DNA from: Lunularia cruciata
Taxonomy: Eukaryota; Streptophyta; Marchantiopsida; Lunulariales; Lunulariaceae
Assembly: GCA_948567375.1 (NCBI GenBank)
Contig: OX419756.1
Location: 2,857,001-2,921,000, forward strand
Length of the DNA stretch: 64,000 nt
Direction of reading: 5' to 3'
Position numbers and translations under genes: made by a program. Of the stretch, positions 1-12,270 are shown piece after piece (positions within the stretch are counted from its first letter, which is position 1; each line of letters starts with the position of its first letter). The notes under the pieces were generated by a model. That model ran no database searches. It saw nothing but the letters and a program-made list of their open reading frames with translations, and was not told the DNA's origin.

Positions 1-2620
1 AGATATAACATGGTTCATTTCATATCTTGAAAGCTACCTCCATAGCAATATAGTCCCATACCCAACACTATATTGGTGCAACACTTAGAATATATATGTT
101 TAGATAGGATAGTCATACATCACACTCCTCTTCTTTACTATCTACCATCTAAACCCTCTACCTTATGCAAAATTGAGTACAATATTAACAATATGTGACT
201 TGAGGCATATTTTTGCTCTTGGTTGCTTCATCAATAAACACTCAACACTCAAGAAAAGCTCAAATAGCAAGACATGTTTTAACGATCTCCACCTTGGCTT
301 GTATTCTATCTAAGCAACACAATCTCTGAAAACTATTCAGCTGTATTATTGTGATTAGCAATACTGAATGTTGAGTAAGTTCATGCATAACTTGAACTTC
401 TCAATAGTAACATGTTTAGTTAACATATCAACTACATTAACCTTTATCTCTACATTTGCAAATTAATCCCTCCATTTCTCACCACTTCCTTGATAAAATA
501 ATGTTTTACATCAATATGCTTTTTTTAATGATATATTTGATTCTTGGCAAATTTAATAGCACTTTGGCTATTACAATAAAGTTTGGAATTCATTTTTGGG
601 ATTAGTTTATCCTTGGCTAATCCTTGTAGCGATATTGCTTCTTTAGCAACCTCAATGGTTACCATATGTTCTACATTTATAGTGGAAAAAGTAGCACTTT
701 GCTAGAGAGTAGACTTCCAAGTTATTGGACCACTAACAACTATAAATATAAATTTTGTTGTAGACCTTTTCTTATCCAAATCTCTTGCAAAATAGGAATC
801 TACATGCCTTGTAATTACTCCTTGTTTGTACTTCTCCACATCAAAGATAATGCCAATATTTATAGTCCCTTTCAAGTAACAAAGAATATACTTCACAACT
901 TCTATGTTGAATGTTGTTTCCTTGGATTTGCAGTATATCAACTCATAATACTCAAAACATATGAGATGTTTGGTCTGGTACAGGCCATTGCATACATTAG
1001 ACTTCCAAATTGCACTAGCATAAGGACTATTTGACATTAATTTTCTCTCTTTTGTCATTTGATGGATATTGTGCCAATATCCTAAAATCACTTGCCAATA
1101 GAATGCTCACAAGTTTTGCATCCTCCATACCAAAACCCGCAAGTAATCTTTTCAAATACCTCCGTTGAGATATCCATAATTTTCTTGCCCTTGTCTTGGT
1201 GGGTTTCAATCCCAAGTACACACTTTGATAAAAGTCCTTCATATCAAACTCCTTACCAAGCTATGCTTTCAATTTCTCCACCTCAACCATATCTTCCATG
1301 ACAATCAACATACCATCTACATATAATACCAAGGTAATTAAAATCAAGAACTCTAGATCCATATATCTCCTTGAGGTACACACAACAATCTGACTCACTT
1401 CTATTGTATACATGCTGCAAAATGAAAGCATCAAATTTCATGTACAATAGTCTTGGACTTTTTTTTGTCCATAGAATGACTTTTGTAACCTGCAAACTAG
1501 GGTCTTATTCCTTGGTACCATAAAACCTTCAGATTGATGTATGTAAATCTCCTCCAATTCCCCATGTAAAAATGAAATTGTAGCATCTAGTTGCTCCAAC
1601 TCCAAGTTATGCAACATAATTATTGCAAACAATGCATGAATTGAAGAGATTTTTACCAGTGGTAAAAATATCTCATTCAAGTCAATACCTACGTTTTGAC
1701 TATAATGCTTTGCTATAGACCTTGCTTTATATCAATGTCCACCTATTGTGGAATTCCTTCCTCCAAAATACCCATCTGCAACCAATAACCTTCTTGTTCA
1801 TAGGTAATTTTCCAACTCTCTAAGTTTGGTTTTGTGCCAAAGACGTCATCTCCTCTTCCATTGCATAGTATCATCTTTGACACTTATGAGCTTGCATTGC
1901 CTCTTCATATGAAAAGGCTCATCATTCTCCATAAGAAGACATAGAGTACAAATGAATCATCAAATCTCTTTGGAAGCCTTCTATCCCTATTTGGATACCT
2001 ACATTCATGTATAACGTTTGGACCTTGCTCTTTTAGTGGATCACTAAGGACATCTATAAGAGGTGAGTTGTCTTCAATTCCAACATCAAACTCTATCATA
2101 ATAACATTTGATTGAATTTTTTTCCTTTTCTTCAAACATAGTAGTCAACTCCATCATACTAGTCTTATCAAAAACTACATTTCTACTTACAACAAGGCAA
2201 CACCTTTTTGGATCCCATAATCTATATCCCTTTCTATCATTCTCATATCCTAAGAATATATTTTTTCTAGATTTGGGATCTAACATGGCCGTAACTTTGC
2301 TTTTATTGAACTTTGCTTTTATTGAATCGGGATATAAGTTATACATCCAAACACTCTAAGTGAAGAGTAATCAGCAAGTCAGCCTATTCATTTTTCTATA
2401 GGTGTTTTACACTCAATATCAATAAAAGGAGAACTATTTTACCAAATGACAAGTAGTATTCACAACTTTTGCCCAAAAACTCTTATTTAATGTGGCATTG
2501 CTTACCAAATTTCTTGCTTTCTGCAAGAGTAAAATTTATCCACTCTATCAAACAGTCTGTTGAGGAGTATTGGGTGTGTTAAAGTGTTGAATTAACCCCT
2601 AACTCTTGCTCACACAACAG
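1..2620 (-). mobile_element. Ty1/copia remnant, copy a (3' part)
   Basis: Decayed, 5'-truncated Ty1/copia element on the minus strand. Reading leftward it holds integrase C-terminus, RT, RNase H, a purine-rich tract (minus strand AAGGTGGAGAT, about 285-297) and then the start of a 3' LTR (TTAAAACATG..., from about 284 down to the window edge). Gag, protease and the integrase core are absent; at about 2620 the sequence changes to repeat block P. The same remnant recurs at 16800-19085 and, more diverged, at 10512-12270 and 30594-32330. Confidence 0.8.
405..2360 (-). pseudogene. copia pol remnant: integrase C-term, RT, RNase H
   Basis: Broken pol of a Ty1/copia element. Pieces in minus-strand order: 2346-2086 has the copia integrase tail (IFLGYEND..GYRLWDPK.. 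then VVSRNVVFDK); 1680-1438 has the RT start with FLHGELEEIYIHQSEGF and CRLQKSFYG; 1330-1283 carries the catalytic box as VDGML where VDDML is expected; 1242-1027 and 1091-702 carry the RT end and the RNase H lead-in (YILCYLKGT); 560-405 has the RNase H tail NVVDMLTKH. Several frameshifts and stops separate the pieces, so no product is expected. The altered second Asp of the RT box would itself inactivate the enzyme. Confidence 0.85.
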
Positions 2621-5575
2621 CCATGAATGAATCCCAGCACCTGTAGTTGCTGCTCGTTACCTCGGTCGGTCAGCTTGGACTAGTGCTGGAGCATGTTCGG
2701 TTCTTTGCTCGCTGGTTGGCACACCCGCTGGGTTCATTGAAACTGATTTCCTCCGCCTTGCGTGGCAGTGCGTATTTCCACCTGGAGCTGGTGTTTCGTA
2801 CACCTGCGACTATCGCTTCAGGTGCAAGAGTGGAATTTAGATGTCATTCAGTTCACAACAGCCATGAATGAATCCCAGCAGCTGTAATTCCTGATCAGTA
2901 CCTCGGTCAGTCAGCTCGGACTAGGTGCTGGAACGTGTACGGTTCTTTGGTCTCTAGTTTGCATCTTTACTCCAAACTGGTAGTCTTTCTTGACGATCCA
3001 TACTGAGAGCTATCCCCTGTTGTTTCGAGAGCTACTCCCTGTTGTTTCGAGAGCTACTCCCTGTTGTTTTGAGAGATTTATATGTATCTCGTGATAATTA
3101 GTTAACTGGGTAGTTTAAACGCAATGGCTCATGGCTCAGGCATTTAGCCTCATAAGTAGAAAAGATGAGAATAGCCTCATAATAAAAAGTATCGTTTGTT
3201 TGGTCAGATCCACTAGATAATATTTCACAGTTATGGGTTTCACACTTTCCTGTGGGAGCCTCCCAAAATGTGCTGCTTTATCAGGTCTGCTAATGGAGTA
3301 GAGTGTCTGAAACATTCAAACGGAGCTGTTGTATAGATAACCTGGCGAATAAGTGGAGCTGCAACATTTGGAAAGGACAGGAGAGGTTAAGAAAGCCCGA
3401 CTCTAACGACGTACGCATTTCTTGTTACATGGCCTTTACTTGCGTCCAGCCAAACAAAATCAGGAGATTCAGAACCGTTGTATTTCAACCCAAACAATAT
3501 CAATCCTCCAAAAGCAAACCCTGGATTTGCATCACCCCACTGTGTATACACTGAATGACTGACCCTTACTTGCGCACAACCAATCGCGCAAACTCGTCCA
3601 AAGTCATCCGAAGGGCAATCCTGTTTTAGACAGGATTACTTTTGACTAAAACTGCCCTAAACCAAGCTTGAGAGAAGGCATGTTCAGATCAAATGAAGCA
3701 TACTTGTTCTGGAAGTTCCTTGACGTGACACAGCCTGTTCTAGTTGGATGTTCAAAAATCTAAACTTCCTAAGCTTTCAACTCACTTTGCTCTTGCGACG
3801 TGAGTTGAAATGCACGTGAACTCGCATACTTGCATTATGGCCAAGACCTCACAAACATTCTTGCACTTCGGTGGAGACATCAAACTGCATTGAGCACCGT
3901 GTACGAACTTGCAGTAGGTAGTTCTCTTCGGCGTTTCCATTTTCCACTAGATATTTAGCACAGATTTTTCAGAAGCTCGTACATTTTGGTGGACTATGGA
4001 TCTACCCATATGGATCTACCCAAATGCACGAGCATCTCAAAAGTCTACAGGCATAAATGATAAATCGATAACCCAGACATTAAACCAAGAAGCTTCTCTA
4101 ATAGTACTATCCAGATGATGAATCGAAATTGCGTCGCCCTTCAAGACATTTGCATCCCAGTTCCAAGACTATTGTCCAATGTTGAGCCGAGCTCGACTAG
4201 GATGTTTCTCTGTTTCGGACAGTGTGCTATTGTCATCGTTTAACGCATAGACGACAACCAAACATCCACGTCCATGTCATCAGTCCACACCGACGAGAAA
4301 GGATGTCCAGAATCGCTACCTCTCTCTGCCTATCTCTCTCCTGCCTGATCAGTCCAAAGTTACAACGAGGCATGTCAATGCTCACTCTCGTATCAGTCGT
4401 TCACGGCTCCGAGGATAACAGACGCCTGGCGGGCCCCAACCCGATTCGTGTGATAAACACAAACACACAGGCACCACAAGCCTACACTTCGAGCCCACAG
4501 AAACTCTAATGCTCGCCCTCAAGCCATAACCTAACGTAAAGAAATCGATCGATCTTCTCGGAGTTTTGCTCCGCTGACCTCCTTAAATCAATTCTGTAAT
4601 TGTGACGACAGAACGCCTATCTTCCTACTCAGAACAAGACACTCAACACTGGATCGGTGCTCTACCTTCACTCTCCAGTCCCCAAACCGTACTCCTGAGA
4701 AGCACAACCATGACCCTTTGAAGTCTGATACGCGAAAAACTCAGCAGACATTCACAAGGCCAGGCTTCCTTCCCAGCGAGGTCTCCAATGTCTGCAGCCA
4801 GGAAACCCTAGCTCTGATGATCAGATTTGAGTGATCTCTTTCTATCCTCTCTCTCCTCTAAAGAAGGCCGGCAACAATTGACAAATGCCTACAGCGCACA
4901 GTTCAGAGCCACAAGTCCTTCCTCACTGCGCTGGTTAGCCAAGGTTCATACATCCATCCATCGACGTTCATACATCATGGACACTTTAGGTCTAGTGGCT
5001 CTCTCAAGAGTTAGGTGCGGTTTAGATATTCACACCCGTCATCTTCTCTCCTTCAATTCAATGAGTTTCCATTTACGTTTGGTTTACCATCCTCATTTTC
5101 TTTCTTCATTTATGAATGAGATTCTACCTCGGATACAATAGTGGATACAATAGTAATCCATATGACACAAGGTTATTTTGGGATACAAAGATTAGTTATC
5201 TATAATGCCATCAATGATATAGTGTTTATTATAGCACACTAAGTCTGGACACATTTCTCAAGGAGTGCACGAGAGCTTATCATGTTAGGCGTTAGGAGTA
5301 CCACTATCACTCTCATACTTTTCAACATATTTTAAACTATATGTGTCCATTACTCTACTGAAGGCAATGGTTGGTGCAATCCATAGGAGAGCAATCACAT
5401 TAGCTGATGTTTCTCTTGATGCTCCAGTTGTGTGTAGATCATATGACTTGCATGGCTCAGATATCTTAGGTGCAGTAGGGCAGATTTTTCATACAGACTC
5501 TATTGGGGCTTAGCCCCATTTTACCTATTTTGTCTCTCCCTTGTACGGCTTGATGGGGTCTTCCCATCCTTTGAT
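2621..5575. repeat. Repeat block P, copy 1
   Basis: Anonymous block of about 2.9 kb, less AT-rich than the copia DNA around it, present five times (2621-5575, 12271-14210, 19086-22245, 27625-30061, 32331-34900). No recognised protein domain. On the minus strand, a stretch near 3790-3945 encodes a Cys-rich peptide beginning YCKFVHGAQCSLM that is recognisable in all copies but runs into a stop here. The last 400 bp holds a variant of the peptide-like segment found again in block Q (VPLSLSY, GAIHRRAI). It could be a decayed host gene duplicated with its flanking transposons, or the non-coding part of a transposon. Confidence 0.6.
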
Positions 5576-5779
5576 TTTTCTACGCGGTCGCCTTCTTCTT
5601 TATTATAGCATAAGAGAATGAATATTTTGCTTGGAAAGAGTATTCATATGCTTTACAAACAATGCATGTTAGAGCATATTTATACTTGGACCAAGATATC
5701 ATGTGACAATAATGGATATTATGGTTACTGATCCTATGCATGATGTAGTTTTGGAGGGAGTGATTACTCATCCTCCTAG

Positions 5780-6160
5780 ATGGGTGACAAGTGGAGTAAG
5801 GTCTCTAAATATATGGGTATGCAACGAGGTTACTTCTTTGTTCCTCTAGCCTTGGAGTTATATAGAGCTATGGACACAATGTTAAACATATTTGTCAAGG
5901 AGTGTGCTAGAGCTTATTGTTTTAGACATCATCGAGTACCACTCTCACTCTCATATTTTGTAGTATGCTTTAGAGAACATGTGTCCATTCCTATGTGGAG
6001 AGCATTGGCTGGTGCAATCCATAGGAGAGCAATCATACTAGGTGATGTTTCTTTGAATACTCCAATAGTTTGTAGACCTTATAACTTGCATAACTCAAAT
6101 ATCTTAGATATGATAATGTATTTTCTCATATCAATAATATTGGAGTCTAATCCCATTTGA
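5780..6160 (+). other. 126-codon open frame in block Q, unidentified
   Basis: Open frame starting MGDKWSKVSKYMGMQ and containing VPLSLSYFVV and GAIHRRAIILGDVSL. The second half reappears as a 93-codon frame at 22549-22830, and in broken form at 5258-5510, 21905-22190, 29740-30000 and 35320-35600. The reading frame survives only in patches between copies, so it may be a relic of a coding sequence rather than a live gene. I do not recognise the family. Confidence 0.2.
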
Positions 6161-7058
6161 CCTCTTTAGTCCCTCCTTGTACAACTTGCCTCCTTGTACA
6201 TCAAGTTGTACAAGGAAGGTCTTTGAAGGGGTCTTCACATCCTTCTTCATGTGTTCTACAAGGTCACCTTTCCCCATTAGTTCCGAATGGAATCCAGCCC
6301 CATGTTACATCTTTTGTTTCTCTTGTACAGCTTGACTTGTCTTTCATCCTTTGTGTTTCCTATACGGTTGCCTTTTCTCCTTTAGATATTACAAAAGGTG
6401 TTTCAAGAATCCTTTTCCAAAGTCCAGAAATTACTTGTTGTGAGGTTCATAGGAGATCTCTTAAAATGTTCTAGGGTATGAGGAAAATCCATTCATCTTA
6501 CATAGAAGAAGTAAGAAGAACTCACTTAACCTCTTGAAATGTTATGGGCAATAAAACATGACCAAGTAAATTTTTTAGGCTCCATGTGGTCCACAAAATT
6601 TAACCACCAAACAAATGACCAGAAAAGTGATAAAATAGTTTCCATATGAAACCTTAATTTTTTATAGTAATTTTCATAAATGTAATGTATCTGTTTTGGT
6701 GCATAGGACCTAATAAATAAAGTTATGGGGCATTATAGACATTCTTGAAATGCCCTCGTATACATACTATTCGGAGAATGTCAAGATGTAGACCGGAGAC
6801 TTGGACTTGGTGGTATCTATATGTGATCTTTTAATTATTAATATAATAAAAATTTTCTATCACAATCAACTATTACCAGGTTTTTAACAGATTTTATCAA
6901 GAGAAGTCTTGGATGAAAAATCTAATTTTCTAATGTTCAAAGTGATAATGATTTTTTAATTTTGAGGTGATACTCTTGTTAATCATAAATTGTAAAAATG
7001 AACCCTAAACCTTAAATATATTGCTCTAAATCTTAAAAGGTTTAGCCATTATTTGACC

Positions 7059-7520
7059 AAAACCCCAAGCGTGATATAACTTGGACAGGATTACACTTCA
7101 ATTAAACTTGTAATATAAAGATTGATTCAACTAAAACCCCAACCCGTTGTCAATCCAAACCTACCCACGGTATAATCTGCCCGGGGTTACATCTCGGTTC
7201 TATGCCCCGTTGTAGAGATGGATGCACCTCACATCTTGCCTGTTGCTGTGATGAATATAATGCAATGCAAAGCTATCAAAACCCCAAGCGTGATATAACT
7301 TGGACAGGATTACACTTCAATTACACTGGTAATACAAAGATTGATTTTAGTAATATAAAGATTGATTCAACCAAAACCCCAACCCGTCGTCAACCCAAAC
7401 ATACCCACGGTATAATCTGCCCGGGGTTACATCTCGGTTCTATGCCCCGTTGTAGAGATGGATGCACCTCACATCTTGCCTGTTGCTGTGATGAATATAA
7501 TGCAATGCAAAGCTATCAAA
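7059..7520. repeat. Direct tandem duplication, 219/243 bp units
   Basis: Two adjacent units beginning AAAACCCCAAGCGTGATATA at 7059 and 7278; the second carries an extra segment of about 20 bp (a doubled AATATAAAGATTGATT line). The equivalent place in the Q copies at about 23713 and 39427 has one unit, so the duplication is private to this copy. Confidence 0.85.
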
Positions 7521-8559
7521 GCGCACTTAATTATTGGTTTTTTAAGCAATTTCATGAATTTATGTTAAACATCGATGCGATTTGGGCTTTGAGAAAGAAG
7601 CCTACATGATCTAGGCTGCCCGGAGATCGGTTAGTATCAGTGACATTTTATTGTTGAGATAATTGAAGTAGGGCTTAGCCCTTTACTCTTGGAAGCAGGG
7701 TATGTTAATCTATGCTTATTCTTCTCAAAGTATTTATGGGCATCGCGCTTCAATGCAAATACTATATGATCAATAATGAATAACGAAAGACTCAAGATTC
7801 TTGCCATCAAATCCAACAAACATTGTATGGAGATAATAATTCTTTCACCAAATAAAGTTTCTTTAAATGGGATGAGGATTGAAGCTTATCGATTAGCATT
7901 CACTCGTTATTGGCTTCTTGGAGTGTTTGCTTGATGGATACAAAGGTATAGCAAAGGTGTAAAACTCTTTTGGATTCTTGGTCAGATGAGAAGGTCTAAA
8001 GGGTTTCTAAACTTAGAAAATGAATATGGTAGTCAATTTCAAATGGTGGTTGTTGAACCATTGAAGGACACTGAGATTATTGTGGACATGAAAAGGTCAC
8101 TAATTGACTATAGAAAGGATACGTATTAGTAAGTTGTTTCTATATACAATTAAATATCTCAATATAGATGAAGATCTACATATGTGAGTAGGACCTCAAT
8201 TTATCGTGATATCTTGTTGATAATTTCTAAAACACAGGATTGCGGTCGTCGAATAGCACTACATATTGTCAATTTCCAAATGGAGAGCATGATTCCATTA
8301 CCTCACTCAATGTGTTGAATAAATAACTTCAAATGATCATAACGTGCTCAGATTATGTGGCTAGAAGTTCATGATATTAAACTTTGATTGAAATGCGAGT
8401 AAGCCAATTCTACTGTCGACCGGTTCAAATGATTACCGGTACAGGTATAGTGTCCTAAACCAAAACCATTAAGAGTCTGCATAGCAATGTTTGTACATAT
8501 CCATTCGCTATCCTTTGGTATTATATTCAGTTATCAATGTAATTGATGAACTCCGGAGA

Positions 8560-8850
8560 CCATATTACTCGAGAGGTTATGATAAATCTCGGAATTGACG
8601 TAAGTAATGAACTTAAACCGTATCCATTAAAGACGACCCAAATTCTTTATTGTTTGGAGCGTTATGTTGAACCCTAAAAGAACAAGATATCGGTCCCTAA
8701 TCTTTTCACCTTCCGGAAGTGTTTCAAGCAATTGGGCCGAAAGAATTACATGGAGGAAGAAGAGCACCACGGGTATCATACACGTCACCCCATCCTTGGT
8801 AAATGACTCTCTCATTTTGAAGGGTATTGTCTATTGGTTTCACTAGTTAG
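8560..8850 (+). other. Conserved peptide-like segment at end of block Q
   Basis: A plus-strand segment encoding GDHI/YTREV..NLGIDVSNE, then KTTQILYCLE and FRKCFKQLGRKNYMEEEE, recognisable at the end of every Q copy (here, 14640-14930, 25035-25292, 56030-56300). Only the 25035-25292 copy keeps the frame fully open. It resembles an exon of a plant gene, but I cannot name it. Confidence 0.25.
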
Positions 8851-8880
8851 ATGCCCATGCTATGCATGAGGTAGTGTGTC

Positions 8881-10511
8881 GAACGTATCTTGAAAGAGAT
8901 ATATTTTGATTATTTGTTATATTTTTTAGATTCGTTTTTATATATGATTTTTTTACTCTTTAAATTTTAATGTTCTCATTAATACATATATATTTAATTT
9001 TTTTAATGGATAAATAATATTTTTTTAATTATTTAATAATATTATAATTCTAGAGCTAATATTATTAAATATAGTTGAAAGATTAGAGACTGTGGTTTGG
9101 AATTTTATTAAGGACTGCATATAATGATGAGAAGATTTAAGATAACATTTTAACTGAGTAATAATATTATTTATTTAGAATTTTTTTATTTCTAATCTAT
9201 TTTAATCTTATTTGATCGACAGTAGATTCAAATTCGATACTATGAACATTAATACTCCATCTTAATATTTATCAACTCCTAACAAATCGCTTAATTTATC
9301 TTTAATCTTCATTGCAACGGTAGTATACAACTTGTTCAATATATGTGTATAAATAAATAAGAAACATAAATCAAATAATGGAGTACTCTTCACAATCTAG
9401 TTACAACTTGCAACTCAATATTCTTTCCAAAACTAAACTATCTACTCATCTACCATTAGATATCTTTAAGGATTCATAGGTAATTGCATTAGTATGTCTA
9501 CTTTAAAGCTTCTTCTTTCTAGTTGGTCCCATCTTCCGGCACTTCTACTAAATATTATAGATATTTAAACCATTTTATATAGAGTTTTTTCAAGATGATT
9601 TCTATAAAGAGACAACTTTATCTAGTTAAAATATATAGTAGTAAATATTAAATTAAAAATGGAAATAAAGAATCTAAGATAATTGAGAAATAAAACAAAA
9701 TTTTCTTTCCAATAAATAGTAAACTAGAGTAGGATGATAAATTCCATATATGATCAAAATAGATTTATTATGGCCATCTATGTAATAATATGGAGTTAGT
9801 AGAGCTTAATGGATTAGTAAAAATAAACTAAATATAATTATGAATTCTAAAAATATTCTAGAGACATCTAAAGAAACTTATTGATAAAAGGTTCTAAAAG
9901 TACACGAGAAACTTCTTGGTGAGAATTTTTTTAGATACCTTCCAAGGATTAAGTAATTTGTATCCAAAGATAATGACAACCTTAGCTTGTATATTTAGTA
10001 GACTACTTCTAAAAGGAAAATTTATTGCTAGCTTATTTGCACTCTAAGAAGGTAATTTTGAGAAGGAAGTTTCTTTGAAAGCTTCTCATGACCGTTGTAT
10101 TGTTTCATTATAAATACCAAAATCCAACCTCATGCCAAGCATTCAAGATTTTTTTGTAAATTCAATCTTGAGAAATTCACATAGCAACACGTCACATACA
10201 CAATTAAAAGAACATCAAGGACAACAAGATATAACATGGTTCACTTCCTATCCCAAAAGCTACCTTTGAATAGTCTCCTACCCAACACTTTATTAATGCA
10301 GCACTTAGAATATATAGGTTTAGAGAGGATAGTCCCTTATCACACTCATCTTCATGATCTTCTTGAATATTTGCCATCTAAACCTTCTAGCATATGCAAG
10401 ATTGAGTACCATATGAACAGCATGTGACTTCAGGCATATTTTGCACTTGGCAGCCTCATCCTACAACATCAACACTCAATAAAAACTCAAATAGCATGAC
10501 ATGTTTTAACA
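8881..10511 (-). mobile_element. copia LTR-like AT-rich region, copy b
   Basis: Very AT-rich DNA ending at 10511 with the inverted LTR start (minus strand TGTTAAAACATGTCATG) next to the purine tract GGTGGAGAT (10512-10522). A minus-strand TATA-like box (GGTATTTATAATG) lies near 10110-10120. Homologous stretches are 15000-16760 and 25381-27033. The far LTR terminus at the left was not resolved. No coding sequence seen. Confidence 0.55.
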
Positions 10512-12270
10512 ATCTCCACCTTGGCTTGTATTCTATCTAAGCAACAAAATCTTTGAAAACTATTCCGCTTCATTTACCATGATTAGCAATATGAATGTTT
10601 AATTATAAATTCATGCATAACTTGAACTTCTCAATAAGAACATGTTTAGTTAACATATCAATTACATTAATCTCTATGTTTACATTTTGCAAATTAATCT
10701 CTCCATTTGTCACCACTTCCTTGATAAAATGCTTTCTCAAATCAATATGTTTTGTTCTTGAATGATATATTTGATTCTTGGCCAAATGAATAACACTTTG
10801 GTTATCACACTAAAGTTTGGAATTCATTTTTGGGAATCTTGTATTCTGGGCTAATCTTTGTATCCATATGCGTGTAGCAACCATAGTGGTTGCCATATGT
10901 TCTGCCTCTATATTTTATAGTTGAAAGAGAAACAATTAGTTAGAGAATAAACTTCCAACTTATTGGACCACCGACAATTATAAATATAAATTTAGTTGTG
11001 GACCTTTTCTTTATAAATCTCTTGCCAAAGAAATCTTCATACCTTGTAATCACCCTTTTGTGTTCCTTTTTCACATAAAAAATAATGCCAATATTTATAA
11101 TCTCTTTCGAGTAACAAAAAATTCATTTAACACCTTCTTACTTCCTAGTGATATTTATTAAATATAATACAATATTAAATATAATCTCTTTCAAGTATTA
11201 TCAAAATATAAGCAAAGTATCCGCTTATCACTTTTCCAATGCAATTTTCGTAGATTTACTTTATATCATCTCCCAATACTCACATCTTAAGAAAGGTATG
11301 GTCTAGTAATTTAGTTGTACACCTTTTCTTATCCAAATTTCTTACAAAAAAAAGATCTCCAAGTTTTATAGTTACTCTTTGTTGATGTTTTTCCACATCA
11401 AAGATAATATCAATATTTAGTCCATTTCTGATAATCCCAATATTTAGTCCATTTCTAATAATGAAAATATTTAGTCAATTTCTGATAATACCAATATTTA
11501 GTCCATTTCTTACCAATATTTAGTCCATTTCTGATAACGCCAATATTTAGTCCATTTCAGAGTAACAAAACATTCACTTTCTACACCTTCCGAATAATAC
11601 TTATCAAAAACTTATGCCAATATTAATACCAATATTTAGTCCATTTCTGATAATGCCAATATTTAGTCCATTTCAGAGTAACAAAACATTCACTTTCTAC
11701 ACCTTCCGAATGGTACTTATCAAAAACTTATGCCAATATTAATAACCCCCATATTTCTACTCCCATTCAGAGTATTAGATTAACACCGTCCCAAAGTTAA
11801 TTCCCTAGACTTGCCATATATCAACTCACAATACTCGCAACGTAATAAATGTTGAGTCTAGTGCAGACCATTGCTTACATTAGACTTCCCAGATGCACTT
11901 GCAGAAGGACTATATTAATCTTCTCTCTTGTTCATTTGATGGATTAAGCCAATAATTTCTAAAATGACTTGCCAATGGAATTCTCCGTACAAAAAATTCG
12001 GCAAGTTATCATTCCAAGTATCTCATTTGAGATACCCATAATTTTCCCTTGCTGGTCTCAATGGTTTGAGTCCCAACCACCACTTTGAAAAACCCAAATC
12101 CTTCATGTCAAACTCGTTACCTGGCCGTGCTTCCAATTTCTCCAACTCAACCATTTCCACCTCGTCCATCAAGATACCATCTCCATATAATACCAAGATA
12201 ATACCAAGAGAAGTAAATCAAGAACCCCTATTACATCTTCATATAATACCAAGATAAGTAATCAAAAACC
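10512..12270 (-). pseudogene. copia pol remnant, copy b (strongly decayed)
   Basis: Counterpart of the copy at 1-2620. RNase H tail at 10785-10603 (IDLRKHFIKEVV, then NVIDMLTKH); further right only short RT scraps remain, such as the lines around 11860-12190 matching the RT end and VEKLEA-like segment of the other copies. Integrase is not recognisable. The middle is interrupted by an expanded minisatellite at 11407-11675. Confidence 0.65.
11407..11675. repeat. Minisatellite of about 27-bp units
   Basis: Seven or more imperfect units of CCAATATTTAGTCCATTTCT plus GATAATG, with two further units at about 11626-11675. The homologous place near 31640-31690 has only two units, so the array expanded here. 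It sits inside decayed copia RT sequence. Confidence 0.8.

Larger units (their letters stand above)
5576..8880. repeat. Repeat block Q, copy 1
   Basis: Anonymous AT-rich block of about 3.3 kb, repeated at 22246-25380 and, split by two retrotransposon insertions, at 34901-36015, 38986-40585 and 55129-56345. A tail-only version is at 14211-14990. Within it are repeated lines built around CTTGTACAGCTTGATGGGG (about 5500-6340), a 219-bp tandem duplication (7059-7520) and a conserved 85-codon segment near 8560-8850. No known domain was recognised. Confidence 0.6.

Noticed and set aside
2647..4509. Small plus-strand frames of block P (such as 3303-3554 and 4222-4509)
   Set aside because: Frames break or shift between copies and no domain is recognisable.
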